Virus record (IMG/VR): IMGVR_UViG_3300025736_000100
Span: 1 to 33,011 of that record
Source: a virus
DNA length: 33,011 bases
Reading direction: 5' to 3' (one strand)
Under the pieces are notes generated by a model. That model worked only from the letters and a program-made list of their open reading frames with translations. It had not been told where the DNA came from and did no database searches. Positions 23,085 through 31,075 of the stretch are shown in pieces. Made by a program: the position numbers and the translations under genes. Position 1 is the stretch's first letter; each line of letters starts with the position of its first letter.

Positions 23085-23293
23085 AGTCCCAACTCCTTCT
23101 CGAATTTTATTGCTTCATGTGTTGGCAACAGCCATCTTTCTATTGCTTCTCTGACTCGTTCTTTGTCAAGACAATGTTTTTCTACATCTTCCAATAATCT
23201 TTCCATTGTCCAAGCAGAATACATTAATGGATAATTATGTGTTCCTTGTTGTATTTTTAATTTCAAACTTGGAAATTGTTCTTTAAATGTCAT
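23081..23293 (-). CDS. 70-residue helical protein
   Basis: The likely start is ATG 23293 (MTFKEQFPSLKLKIQQGTHN), which overlaps the preceding stop as ATGA with GAGGTGA upstream; ATG 23299 would leave no spacing. The C-terminus is helical and charged (KERVREAIERWLLPTHEAIK). Sequence like MTFKEQFPSL is common at the start of small phage proteins of unknown role. No family recognised. Confidence 0.55.
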   Translation of the reverse strand: MTFKEQFPSLKLKIQQGTHNYPLMYSAWTMERLLEDVEKHCLDKERVREAIERWLLPTHEAIKFEKELGL

Positions 23294-23487
23294 ACCCATT
23301 CACCTCGTTGTTTATGTTGCTCAATCTTATGCTGTAAATCATTCTTAATATTCTTAACTAGAATCATAAGATAATGGTTTTTGTCCATGCCAACCATCTT
23401 CTCTACTTCTCCTAGCGTGAACATGAGTTTTTCCATGTCTGTTTGGAAGAACTCGAACTTTATCGGCTCGTAATTTTTATGTTTCAT
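23290..23487 (-). CDS. 65-residue protein
   Basis: Start ATG 23487 (MKHKNYEPIKFEFFQTDMEK) is chosen because it overlaps the stop of the zinc ribbon before it as ATGA; the longer reading runs through that gene in another frame. The product has an Asp/Glu-Lys-rich helix (LMFTLGEVEKMVGMDKNHYL) and a basic C-terminus. Function unknown. Confidence 0.55.
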   Translation of the reverse strand: MKHKNYEPIKFEFFQTDMEKLMFTLGEVEKMVGMDKNHYLMILVKNIKNDLQHKIEQHKQRGEWV

Positions 23488-23591
23488 TTCCTGCACCTGT
23501 GACAACGAAGTGTTTCTACCGCTTCGTGGTTCTTGCTGACGTTGAACGTTCTGTGACATTGGCCACACCTAAGCCGTATCATATTCTTCAT
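23484..23591 (-). CDS. 35-residue zinc-ribbon protein
   Basis: MKNMIRLRCGQCHRTFNVSK then NHEAVETLRCHRCRK: two CxxC pairs about 18 residues apart, a minimal zinc ribbon. ATG 23591 has GGAGGTAA about six bases upstream, inside the end of the preceding gene; the stop makes ATGA with the next start. Strong ribosome site plus paired cysteines argue that it is real despite its size. Confidence 0.7.
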   Translation of the reverse strand: MKNMIRLRCGQCHRTFNVSKNHEAVETLRCHRCRK

Positions 23592-23751
23592 CTTTGTTAC
23601 CTCCCTCACTCAACTCTTCCATTATCCTCTTCCTTTTCTCCTCCATCAATTCTGGGACCATGTCAAAGTAGTATTCTACTCTTTGAACTAGTTGTTTGTT
23701 GTTTCTTAGTTCTTCGTTGGTCGTGTGTTTCCACTTGCTGATTGATGTCAT
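23569..23751 (-). CDS. 60-residue charged helical protein
   Basis: MTSISKWKHTTNEELRNNKQ ... VPELMEEKRKRIMEELSEGGNKDEEYDTA. One long amphipathic helix with an acidic tail. ATG 23751 follows the PolB stop by about 30 bases and has AGGT upstream. Might be a polymerase accessory or regulatory peptide given that it follows PolB directly, but there is no motif. Confidence 0.55.
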   Translation of the reverse strand: MTSISKWKHTTNEELRNNKQLVQRVEYYFDMVPELMEEKRKRIMEELSEGGNKDEEYDTA

Positions 23752-23782
23752 CTTATAATACCTGTTGTATATTTTGAACTTT

Positions 23783-25525
23783 TTAACAATTTGTCCATGC
23801 TAATAAGTCCATTTGTGCTTTATGGTTCTTGGTTGTTGTTGCGTCTGGCTTATAGTTAAGGAACTCTTGTAGTTCATTCCACATCTTGTTTAGTATGATG
23901 CTGTGCATGTTGAAGTCTTTGGCTCGGAATTCTTCTTCGGTGCAATACTTCACGCTTTGGCCTACGCCATAATACTTGTTTGGTATTAGTATGTGTTTGC
24001 CTGCACCATATTTTCTTGCTATGACTGCTTGTAATTGATTCTTTTGTTTATAGCTGTCTGGTGTTCCTACTATGAACTTCCTTGCTACTAATGATAAGTC
24101 CTTGTCTATTTCATCATAAACAATCTTTCTTATTTCAGGGTATGAATGCTGTATTGTCCCATTGATTATGTTGTCACGCATGTATTTGTTGAATATGTAT
24201 AATCCAATCCCGCTTCCGTCTCTCTTAATCATTGGTAGGCCTTTGATTATTAGTTCGTTTTCCTCTGTTACCAACATATAATTCTTCTTCTTGTAATGTT
24301 CTCCTGTCTTGAAGAACCAAATATGCTTTATGCGGTAGTCTATTCCTAGGTCGAATGTGTCGACTGGAAAAGGCACTTTGGTTTTAAGGAATGCTATGAC
24401 TCGGTCTTTGACTGCCATCATTGATGGTTCGTCTTTGAATGGGTCTTGTATGTAGACTGAATCTGTGTCTGTGTATAAGAATTTGTATCCGTAAGCCTCA
24501 AATATTTGTTTTGTGTATTTGATACATTTCCTTCCCATGGCGGTGCAGTCGCTTGCTGTCTTGTAGTTGTATAAATTCTTGAATACAGGATTACCGGTTA
24601 CGCCGTAGAAAGTGTTCATGACAATCTTGATAGCATACTCTAAAGGATTCTTAACCTTCTTGAATCCAACACGTTTCTTATACAGCATATGGAGGACTGA
24701 TTCCTTAACTCCCATGCCTGTATTGTTGTATGTTCCTTGTAAGTCAAAGAATAAGTCTCTAGCCCATCCACCAGTATTAATAGGAGTTGATAGGTTGCCC
24801 ATGATATACATGTGTGGGTATAGGCTGTTGAAGTCTAAACAATAGATGTTTCCATGCGCTTCTCCGACTGTTGGTTCAGCGACGAATCCTCCTTTGAAAG
24901 GCTTCCTGGTGGTCTTGTCATCATATTCTTCTTTTATTCCTGTTTGGTGGCACATGACCTTGTAGGTGTAGGTTGCGACACTGCTCTTAAGCCATGATAG
25001 GTTGTCTTGGTCTGCTTTGCTAACGAACTCCTTGAATGGTGTGAAGTATTCGTGGAACTTACGGAATAATGCTGCTGTCACTTTGATGTCTTGTATGTTA
25101 TATACTTCAATGTATGCTAGTTCTTCGTCTGTCCATTCATCCTTCTTTAAGATGTCATAGTCGAACTCTTCATCTTTGAATTCAGATAGGTTCAGATGCT
25201 TAGCAATATTCGCTAGTGATAAGCTGGTGTTGTCCAAGCCGATGTATTCGCCTCTCTTCTTAGCTACTTCTCGCAAGTCGATGTTGTTGTGATATTTTAA
25301 GCTGACGCCAGCCCTTTTCAGTATTGGGTCGTCGTAATGCCAATTGTTAAACCCAACAATTATCTTATGCTTCCTGAACAGCTCCTTTATCTCTGTTAGT
25401 TGATGGTATGTGTAGAAGTGTTCTTTGTCTGATTCTAACTCATACATCGCAATAGTCCGGAACTTATCTTTGGTTGTGTCGAATTGCCCGTAAGCCCAAG
25501 TCTCGATATCGTAGATTAAAGTCAT
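23783..25525 (-). CDS. polB: Family B DNA polymerase, short form
   Basis: 580 residues against 750-900 for most replicative PolB. Exonuclease: Exo I YDIET (Asp6, Glu8), Exo II FNNWHYDD (59-66), Exo III YNIQD (142-146). Polymerase: motif A DFNSLYP with Asp231, motif B KNPLEYAIKIVMNTFYG (292-308), motif C YTDTDS with Asp353/Asp355. All catalytic residues are present; the size reduction is mainly in the N-terminal and fingers/thumb regions. It copies the viral genome and should proofread. ATG 25525 overlaps the DpdA-like stop as ATGA. Confidence 0.95.
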   Translation of the reverse strand: MTLIYDIETWAYGQFDTTKDKFRTIAMYELESDKEHFYTYHQLTEIKELFRKHKIIVGFNNWHYDDPILKRAGVSLKYHNNIDLREVAKKRGEYIGLDNTSLSLANIAKHLNLSEFKDEEFDYDILKKDEWTDEELAYIEVYNIQDIKVTAALFRKFHEYFTPFKEFVSKADQDNLSWLKSSVATYTYKVMCHQTGIKEEYDDKTTRKPFKGGFVAEPTVGEAHGNIYCLDFNSLYPHMYIMGNLSTPINTGGWARDLFFDLQGTYNNTGMGVKESVLHMLYKKRVGFKKVKNPLEYAIKIVMNTFYGVTGNPVFKNLYNYKTASDCTAMGRKCIKYTKQIFEAYGYKFLYTDTDSVYIQDPFKDEPSMMAVKDRVIAFLKTKVPFPVDTFDLGIDYRIKHIWFFKTGEHYKKKNYMLVTEENELIIKGLPMIKRDGSGIGLYIFNKYMRDNIINGTIQHSYPEIRKIVYDEIDKDLSLVARKFIVGTPDSYKQKNQLQAVIARKYGAGKHILIPNKYYGVGQSVKYCTEEEFRAKDFNMHSIILNKMWNELQEFLNYKPDATTTKNHKAQMDLLAWTNC

Positions 25526-26799
25526 AGTAATCCCCTGTGTTCAGCAATCACTTTAAGGCTTGAATCCTTTACACCTGGGAACTCCTTCCTTAACATCTCT
25601 AACTTCTCTTCGACTAATGCTTTTTGGTCTACTTCCTCTGCTCCTGACTCCTGATTGAAGAAGTTGGTTAGCTTTTGACTCTTGATTACATTCTTGCGAT
25701 AGCTCTCTTGCTTACCAAACTTTGCTACTTCGTCAATGTAATCCATGACGTTAAGGAACTTCTGACCAAAGTGTTTGAAGCAGAACTTCCTGAATATTTC
25801 CTCGTCATCTCTTATTGCGTTCAAGTACTTGACGTATTTGATTATCTGGTATAGGTTGTGTAATGTGATTAGGAATCCTGGTGGACTCCTTGTGTCCCAC
25901 TCATCATATGTTAGGTGCTTATGCTCTATCTTATTACAGACTGGGCAGTCACATGCTAAAGTCTTTAACTTGACGGTGTTCCTTGCTCCAAAGTCCCAGT
26001 TGTTCTTGAATTCATATGGGTCAAAGTAAGTGAAGTACTGCCTTCCAACTGTTGCCGTGCTACTATCAACAGTGACGGTTGACTTGAAGAACTTAGCGAC
26101 GTAGCAAGACATAGCTAATGATTCAAAACCACTAATCTGTAATATGTGTATTGGTTTGTCAGTCATGCCTCTGTCAATGAGGTTTGCGGCGTGTGTTGCT
26201 ATCTGTTTGATATCATGGCTTGGCTTAGGACTAAGGCTCCAACCAGCAAACTCTCGTCCTTTATCCTTCTCCACCTGTAGCATTGCTTCAGTCCATTCCT
26301 CCTGTCGATTGACTGTGTCGCCTTGTATGACACCCATCAATGTAAAGTCAGGATTGGTCCAGTTATCCAATGCTACCTTAGCGTTAACAATAGTCTTATT
26401 AAGTGCTTCAGTGAATACTTCTGGTGTTGTCTCACCGAATTGTGCGCTTCCTTCAATCTTCTTGAACGGCGGACAATCTAATATTAGTCCTGTGTCACAA
26501 TTCTTTTGTTGCCAAGTGATTACGTCTAATGGGTCTAGGTTTGCGTCTTGCGTGATATTCTGGAACCCACCACTGTCACCTTTTATCTTTATTTCAGGGC
26601 TTAACCCTGCTTCTCCTCTTAAATCCTTATATTTGCGTCCGTAGTAGTATGAGATTAGCATTTGCGGATAGTAGTAAGAGCTCTTATCTTTGTCCAGAAA
26701 GTTCTGGTTGTAACCAAATACTTTCTTTAGCTCTTCCACCGGTGTCCCGTTGTCCAAATCGCTTGTTCCTACTGCTGGTATGTATGTTAAATAACTCAT
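25522..26799 (-). CDS. dpdA: DpdA/TGT-like 7-deazaguanine transglycosylase
   Basis: 425 residues from ATG 26799 (MSYLTYIPAVG) with GGAGGG seven bases upstream. TGT-fold signatures: GDSGGFQ with Asp75 (74-80), LDCPP (107-111), MGVIQGD (155-161), TVDSST with probable nucleophile Asp245, and the zinc site CDCPVC (283-288) plus His314 in LHNLY. TGT enzymes swap guanine for a 7-deazaguanine base; tRNA TGTs read the RNA loop, while viral DpdA acts on DNA. The PUA-type tRNA domain is absent and the next gene upstream is a precursor transporter, both favouring DpdA. Whether the product is preQ0 or a further modified base cannot be read here. Confidence 0.85.
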   Translation of the reverse strand: MSYLTYIPAVGTSDLDNGTPVEELKKVFGYNQNFLDKDKSSYYYPQMLISYYYGRKYKDLRGEAGLSPEIKIKGDSGGFQNITQDANLDPLDVITWQQKNCDTGLILDCPPFKKIEGSAQFGETTPEVFTEALNKTIVNAKVALDNWTNPDFTLMGVIQGDTVNRQEEWTEAMLQVEKDKGREFAGWSLSPKPSHDIKQIATHAANLIDRGMTDKPIHILQISGFESLAMSCYVAKFFKSTVTVDSSTATVGRQYFTYFDPYEFKNNWDFGARNTVKLKTLACDCPVCNKIEHKHLTYDEWDTRSPPGFLITLHNLYQIIKYVKYLNAIRDDEEIFRKFCFKHFGQKFLNVMDYIDEVAKFGKQESYRKNVIKSQKLTNFFNQESGAEEVDQKALVEEKLEMLRKEFPGVKDSSLKVIAEHRGLL

Positions 26800-26837
26800 C
26801 CTTAGTCCCTCCAATTATTTCTTATGATTATGATAAC

Positions 26838-26855
26838 AAAAAAAAAATAAAGTAT
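26838..26855 (-). terminator. T10 tract behind the transporter gene
   Basis: A run of ten T on the - strand lies about ten bases after the transporter stop, with no GC stem: an archaeal-style terminator. The 40-base gap before the DpdA-like gene is otherwise AT-rich and may also carry its promoter. Confidence 0.5.
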
Positions 26856-27542
26856 TTATGCTGGCACTAGCCCTTTAGCCTTCATCCACTTAGCAATGTA
26901 TACGAATGGTGTGTCCATGATTGCGGTTATTAACTTCATAAGGTATGTTGTTAACATTATCTGAAGGAATATGTCATTACTGAACATTCCCCAGAATGCT
27001 ATGAAGCTAAAGATTACTGAGTCGATTGTCTGACTAGTAAAGGTTGAGGCAACATTTCTGAACCATAACCACTTCTCGCCTGTCATTGCTTTTATCTTAT
27101 GGAATACGTATACATCGTTAAGGTTTGAGATGACATACGCTATCAAAGACGCAATCATTATCCTTGGCATAACTGTAAAGATTGTGCTTAATGCTCCACT
27201 GGCGAAGTCACTGCTATGCGGTATGAATAATGTACAAACATACATCATCGCAGTCGATAATACTGCTACCACTAAGCCTATCTTTATTGCCTTTTGTGCG
27301 TCTTTCTTTCCATGGTTCTCAGATAATATATCTGTAATGAGGAATGATGCCCCGTAGATGATATTACCTAATGTTGCTACCAATCCAAATAGTTGGACTG
27401 TCTTCAACACTTGTATGTTTGCTAGTACAATACCTATACCTGCAAACACAAACAAGCCGTTCTTTCCAAATAGTCTGTAGATTATTATTATCGACGTGAA
27501 TGTCAACAATGCCAACCCTAACCATAATAGTTCGTTTATCAT
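26856..27542 (-). CDS. yhhQ: YhhQ/VUT-family queuosine-precursor (preQ0/preQ1) transporter
   Basis: 228 residues, about six transmembrane helices. Family signatures: TDILSENHGKKDAQKA (about 69-84), NLNDVYVFHKIKAMTGEKW (140-158), LWFRNVASTFTSQTIDSVIF (159-178). YhhQ (DUF165) proteins import the 7-deazaguanine bases preQ0/preQ1. In this virus it would feed the DpdA-like enzyme encoded next in the same direction. ATG 27542 follows a structured 100-base gap with two hairpins and has GGAG about 11 bases upstream. Confidence 0.9.
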   Translation of the reverse strand: MINELLWLGLALLTFTSIIIIYRLFGKNGLFVFAGIGIVLANIQVLKTVQLFGLVATLGNIIYGASFLITDILSENHGKKDAQKAIKIGLVVAVLSTAMMYVCTLFIPHSSDFASGALSTIFTVMPRIMIASLIAYVISNLNDVYVFHKIKAMTGEKWLWFRNVASTFTSQTIDSVIFSFIAFWGMFSNDIFLQIMLTTYLMKLITAIMDTPFVYIAKWMKAKGLVPA

Positions 27543-27572
27543 TTTCGTTGTTTCTCCATATTTTTTTTGTTG

Positions 27573-27647
27573 TTGATTGGGAGTAATGTTCTCCCATCAA
27601 GTGCTAAGTAAGAGAGGGACAAGTTGCCTTGCCCCTCAATTTACTTA
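27573..27647 (-). promoter_or_regulatory. Two-hairpin RNA element before the precursor transporter
   Basis: Hairpin 1 (27605-27647): TAAGTAA/TTACTTA, a 3x2 internal loop, then a ten-pair stem GAGGGGCAAG/CTTGTCCCTC capped by a GCAA (GNRA) tetraloop. Hairpin 2 (27573-27600): TTGAT-GGGAG / CTCCC-ATCAA with one bulge and a seven-base loop, followed by an A-rich stretch before the ribosome site. No U-run follows, so neither is an intrinsic terminator. It could be a riboswitch, a processing site or a stability element. Confidence 0.55.
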
Positions 27648-27983
27648 CAGTGTTAACTCCTTCACACTATATTGTGTGTTGAACTTTTCACCGACCCTGA
27701 TGATTTGTACTTTCGCACCTTCCTCAGGTTTCTTACCTTCTAGCATTGGCCGAAGCTTCTTCTTTAGCCTGTTACTGCTGGTGTTGAAGGTTTTCTCTAC
27801 TTCTTCACCGTCTTCATTGACGCAGTCAGCTTGTAATTCCACTAGTTCGTCGTCAAACTTCTTGACTTTGACTAGCTTCCAGTTCTTGATGACCAATGTT
27901 TTTGGCTCATCGACTGGCAAATCTACAAATTGTCCGCCACTAAATGCTTCGTCCCATCCTACTTCCTCTGGTTTGTCACTCAT
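27645..27983 (-). CDS. Probable single-stranded DNA-binding (OB-fold) protein
   Basis: 112 residues from ATG 27983 (MSDKPEEVGWDEAFSGGQFV), with AAGGAGGTG eight bases upstream; GTG 27992 is a less likely start. The acidic N-terminus is followed by a beta-barrel pattern (TLVIKNWKLVKVKKFDDELV, ELQADCVNEDGEEVEKTF) and basic stretch NRLKKKLRPMLEGKK, as in small OB-fold DNA-binding proteins. It lies after the primase in the replication operon. No exact family match; an SSB role fits location and layout. Confidence 0.6.
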   Translation of the reverse strand: MSDKPEEVGWDEAFSGGQFVDLPVDEPKTLVIKNWKLVKVKKFDDELVELQADCVNEDGEEVEKTFNTSSNRLKKKLRPMLEGKKPEEGAKVQIIRVGEKFNTQYSVKELTL

Positions 27984-28045
27984 TTTTGACACCTCCTTGG
28001 CTTGACTCTATGGTCCTGCCTTATGTTGGTCAAATGTTGTGAATA

Positions 28046-28165
28046 TTATTTTCTACACACCTGACAATATACTCTGCTGTGATGGAAAGCGGTGAATCTT
28101 AATCCACATTTCCTACAGTTATGTATTGCCTGATATGGTTTCCTATTAGGGTTATGTTTTCTCAT
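28046..28165 (-). CDS. 39-residue zinc-ribbon protein
   Basis: MRKHNPNRKPYQAIHNCRKC GLRFTAFHHSRVYCQVCRK: basic N-terminus, then CxxC pairs 15 residues apart. ATG 28165 overlaps the primase-helicase stop as ATGA. A 60-base gap separates it from the ssDNA-binding gene. Probably helps nucleic-acid binding by the replication machinery. Confidence 0.75.
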   Translation of the reverse strand: MRKHNPNRKPYQAIHNCRKCGLRFTAFHHSRVYCQVCRK

Positions 28166-30870
28166 TCTAATATTATGTACTGGCCGTTCTTTGGTTCGTA
28201 CAAATCTCCTTTTGTTTTCATCTCTAAAACCTTCGCGTAAACGACTATTTCGCCGTAGGTATCGAAGTGTTTCACTAATTCTTCAAACGGTATCATCACA
28301 CTCTCTGATTGATGAAAATAGTCAAGAATCATCGAAGCTGATAACATCTCATCATCTATTAATGAAACGGCGTGCGGACGTACCGTAATTTTTTTGTCGG
28401 TGCGTTGAATATTTTCCGGTACGGCTGTATCGGATTTGATTAATAGGTCCGACCCCCTTGATTCTGGCGAATTCTTAGGGCTCACCGAGTCACCTATTAC
28501 GAGGGTGTCGAATAGCCCTAATTTCTCCGGTTTTGTGATTTGATATTTTTCAGGGCTAAGTAGGAGCTTCGTAATAGGTAACGGTCCTTTCCGGTTCATT
28601 TCATCCATTATTTTCTCGGAAGATGGAAGGCTTATTATGTTGATTGCACGCTCCGGAACAAGGTTGTATAGCGTGCTCTTTCCACTTTTATCTTCGGTGA
28701 AGAATCCTACGTCAACTAGCTGGTTCATCATCCCCCACCAGTGGCCTTGACTCTTACCAAGTCGCCTCATTAAATCTTGTATTTCAAACCCGTCTATCCA
28801 GTTCTCAGTTCTTACAAAGTTGATTAAATCTATCTGTGCGTTGGTTAGGCCGCTGAATGTTGCTCCTAGTATGTCTTCGCTGTAGCTTTTTGCTACTTCG
28901 TAGTCGTCCAAGTTACAGATTAGGTACTCTTCGCCCCGGTCGTTCTTGATTATCACTCGTTGTTGTTGGTGCAAATAAGCACTACATTTAATGAGTGTCA
29001 GGAACTTCTGGTAGTCTCGCCTGCTCCTAACGTCAGTTATTGGTATTTGTAGGAACTTATGGTCTGCGAATGGTATCAGGAAGTGGTACGGTTTGAGGAG
29101 TTGTATCGCATCTTTGATGTTCCGCTTCTTGACATCGTCTGTTTGGAAGCTACCAATGTTTACTTTGTCTTGGAAGTCTAAGATGCTAGAGGTCTGCTTT
29201 GATGTTACGTCAGCGCTGATAACCCATGACCTGTTGTTCAGTTGTGTCTCGACCACTCCTTCTGCTTGGTTGGTGATGAATACTGGTTGTCCTTGGGTGG
29301 TTCTCCTTACCTCTTGGTTTCGTTCTACACCGTCGTCACCTGTTACTTTCTCGACTGTTGACAGGTTCAGTTGTCCTTCACTCATCCAAACACGTAATTG
29401 CTCCGTATGCTCGTCCAAGCCTTGTAGTTCCTCAATGAATATTACCCTGCCGTCCATGTTTATCTCTGTGTAATAGTTGAGAGCGCTCTTCGTAATACGG
29501 CTTATTAGGAAGTAATCTTCTCCTTCACTGCCTATTAGGTTGAGTATCTTCTTACAGATGTAAGATTTTCCACTGCTGCTGTCACTGCTTAAGATTATGT
29601 TTTGACTCATTGGGTCTCCTACGACGTTCCAACCGGGTGTTCCTGTACTGCTGGGGAATGATTTGCTAAGCGCCAAGAGGAATATTAACATCTTGGTGTT
29701 GTCTTCGCCCATGATTTCTAAGTCCAAGACGTCTTTAACCTTCTTCAAGATGTTACCATCGGTTAAGAGTTTCAATGCTTCCTTGTTCTTTCCTTTACAG
29801 AAGTTACAAGTGCTTGCTTCGTGGCACTCGATGTCCTTGAGTAGTTGGCAGTTCCAGAAAGGTTTCTCGTGGTTGTATATCCAGTTCAACCATTGGAGTG
29901 CTTCTTCTATGGTGAATTCTGTGCCTACTTGTTTACAGTTGCCGACGTATTCTTCTATTAACACCTTGGCTTGGTTCTTGGTTAGGTTGTCGAGTTTTGC
30001 TGCGATGCTGATGATGCTCGCTCCAGCGCTTCTCTGTCCTTCGCCTAATCCTTCACGAATCTTTAGCACACCTTCTAATTGAATGTATTCTCCTTCGAAT
30101 CGTTCGTGACGCATTTGTTCGTCACCGCGTACCTCTGCTTGTTTAATGAATGATTCAAGCATTTCGCCTAATTCAGCTGGGTTTATGTCGAACAAAGGCA
30201 ACGTCTTTGGATACCTAACGTCTTCTAGGCGTTTGATTAATACTTTGGTGGGTTTATAGTCTTCTTTTTCGATGAAGGTCTTATAGGCCGTGCTGAACGT
30301 TCCCTCCGCAGTCGCCGAGTATTTGCGTCCTCCAATGTCTCTTATAAGATGAGTTGTACCGTTGAAATAGTTGAATATCATTGGCGCACTATCAACCTTG
30401 TTACCTTTACCTCTGTATCGTTCATCGATACCAGCGTAATCAAGAATCTTATTCCAGAACCAGAGCCTGATATGTTTGTAAGAGAAATCATACGATAACG
30501 CCTTACGGAACAGCTCCTTCTGTTCTTCATCATTGAATTCTATCTTCTTAAAGAAAGTGTGAATGTGTACTCCTTTACCACCGGTTGGGCATATCATAAA
30601 TGGGATACTGAAGTTCTCCAATGCTTCGATAACCTTCTTGGCTTCGATGTAGTTGGCTTTGTAACTTCTCCAATCAAAGTCGAATATGACTTCATTAACA
30701 GCGGCGTTACGCTCATCGTGTAACTTGAATTTGTCTGCATTGTACCTTTTTCCTGGCTTGTATGTCTGTAGCTTGCTATCAAAGAAGTTGTTAGCTACTT
30801 TCAAATCACCGGGGAAAGTAATGCTCATGAGCTGTTTGAAATAGGTCTCTTGCTCATTCACTCTCTTCAC
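28162..30870 (-). CDS. Archaeo-eukaryotic primase fused to PriL-like domain and AAA+/SF3-type helicase
   Basis: 902 residues. Residues 55-200: AEP primase with motif I IFDFD (Asp64, Asp66) and motif II GGKGVHIH (97-104). Residues about 265-360: helical segment with Cys341, Cys349, Cys355, Cys358, reminiscent of the PriL C-terminal or PriX domain, where four cysteines hold an Fe-S cluster or zinc. Residues 415-560: helicase, Walker A SSDSSSGKS (428-436), Walker B RVIFIEE (475-481), sensor PVFITNQ (529-535). A winged-helix-like segment follows (about 665-735). It would unwind and prime viral DNA. GTG 30870 has AAGGA upstream; GTG 30861 with GGTGA is an alternative. Confidence 0.85.
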   Translation of the reverse strand: MKRVNEQETYFKQLMSITFPGDLKVANNFFDSKLQTYKPGKRYNADKFKLHDERNAAVNEVIFDFDWRSYKANYIEAKKVIEALENFSIPFMICPTGGKGVHIHTFFKKIEFNDEEQKELFRKALSYDFSYKHIRLWFWNKILDYAGIDERYRGKGNKVDSAPMIFNYFNGTTHLIRDIGGRKYSATAEGTFSTAYKTFIEKEDYKPTKVLIKRLEDVRYPKTLPLFDINPAELGEMLESFIKQAEVRGDEQMRHERFEGEYIQLEGVLKIREGLGEGQRSAGASIISIAAKLDNLTKNQAKVLIEEYVGNCKQVGTEFTIEEALQWLNWIYNHEKPFWNCQLLKDIECHEASTCNFCKGKNKEALKLLTDGNILKKVKDVLDLEIMGEDNTKMLIFLLALSKSFPSSTGTPGWNVVGDPMSQNIILSSDSSSGKSYICKKILNLIGSEGEDYFLISRITKSALNYYTEINMDGRVIFIEELQGLDEHTEQLRVWMSEGQLNLSTVEKVTGDDGVERNQEVRRTTQGQPVFITNQAEGVVETQLNNRSWVISADVTSKQTSSILDFQDKVNIGSFQTDDVKKRNIKDAIQLLKPYHFLIPFADHKFLQIPITDVRSRRDYQKFLTLIKCSAYLHQQQRVIIKNDRGEEYLICNLDDYEVAKSYSEDILGATFSGLTNAQIDLINFVRTENWIDGFEIQDLMRRLGKSQGHWWGMMNQLVDVGFFTEDKSGKSTLYNLVPERAINIISLPSSEKIMDEMNRKGPLPITKLLLSPEKYQITKPEKLGLFDTLVIGDSVSPKNSPESRGSDLLIKSDTAVPENIQRTDKKITVRPHAVSLIDDEMLSASMILDYFHQSESVMIPFEELVKHFDTYGEIVVYAKVLEMKTKGDLYEPKNGQYIILE

Positions 30871-31027
30871 CCCTTTCCTTTACTCGAAGAACCCTACTCA
30901 TAGGTATTGTTATCTTGTTCTTGCCCGTAAGGAAAGTGATGTATCCAGATGTCAGCTCGACGATTTCATACCAACCCTTTTGTTGTTGGTTTTCTTCGTC
31001 TATGTATGTTATATGTGCGTCTCTCAT
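30854..31027 (-). CDS. 57-residue beta-barrel-like protein
   Basis: MRDAHITYIDEENQQQKGWY followed by EIVELTSGYITFLTGKNKIT and IPMSRVLRVKERGEESE. The pattern of alternating hydrophobic strands looks like a small SH3/Sm-like barrel. ATG 31027 has GGTGATGAGG upstream and is the first gene behind the promoter-like box; its end overlaps the primase start. Function unknown; position suggests a replication or regulatory partner. Confidence 0.65.
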   Translation of the reverse strand: MRDAHITYIDEENQQQKGWYEIVELTSGYITFLTGKNKITIPMSRVLRVKERGEESE

Positions 31028-31075
31028 TTCCTCATCACCCTATAATTCCTTATTGTCATATGTTAAATTGACCGT

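Noticed and set aside
26144-26644. Long + strand frame (166 codons) opposite the DpdA-like gene
   Set aside because: Antisense shadow; the - strand frame has clear TGT motifs and the + frame has none.
27364-27600. - strand frame of 78 codons starting in hairpin 2 and overlapping the transporter gene
   Set aside because: It lies inside the transporter gene in another frame, has no recognisable composition, and the transporter match is strong.
27605-27647. Intrinsic terminator
   Set aside because: No U-run follows the stem on either strand.
27543-27647. Known preQ1-I/II/III riboswitch
   Set aside because: I could not match the conserved loop and tail residues or form the needed pseudoknot by eye; kept only as an unclassified element.
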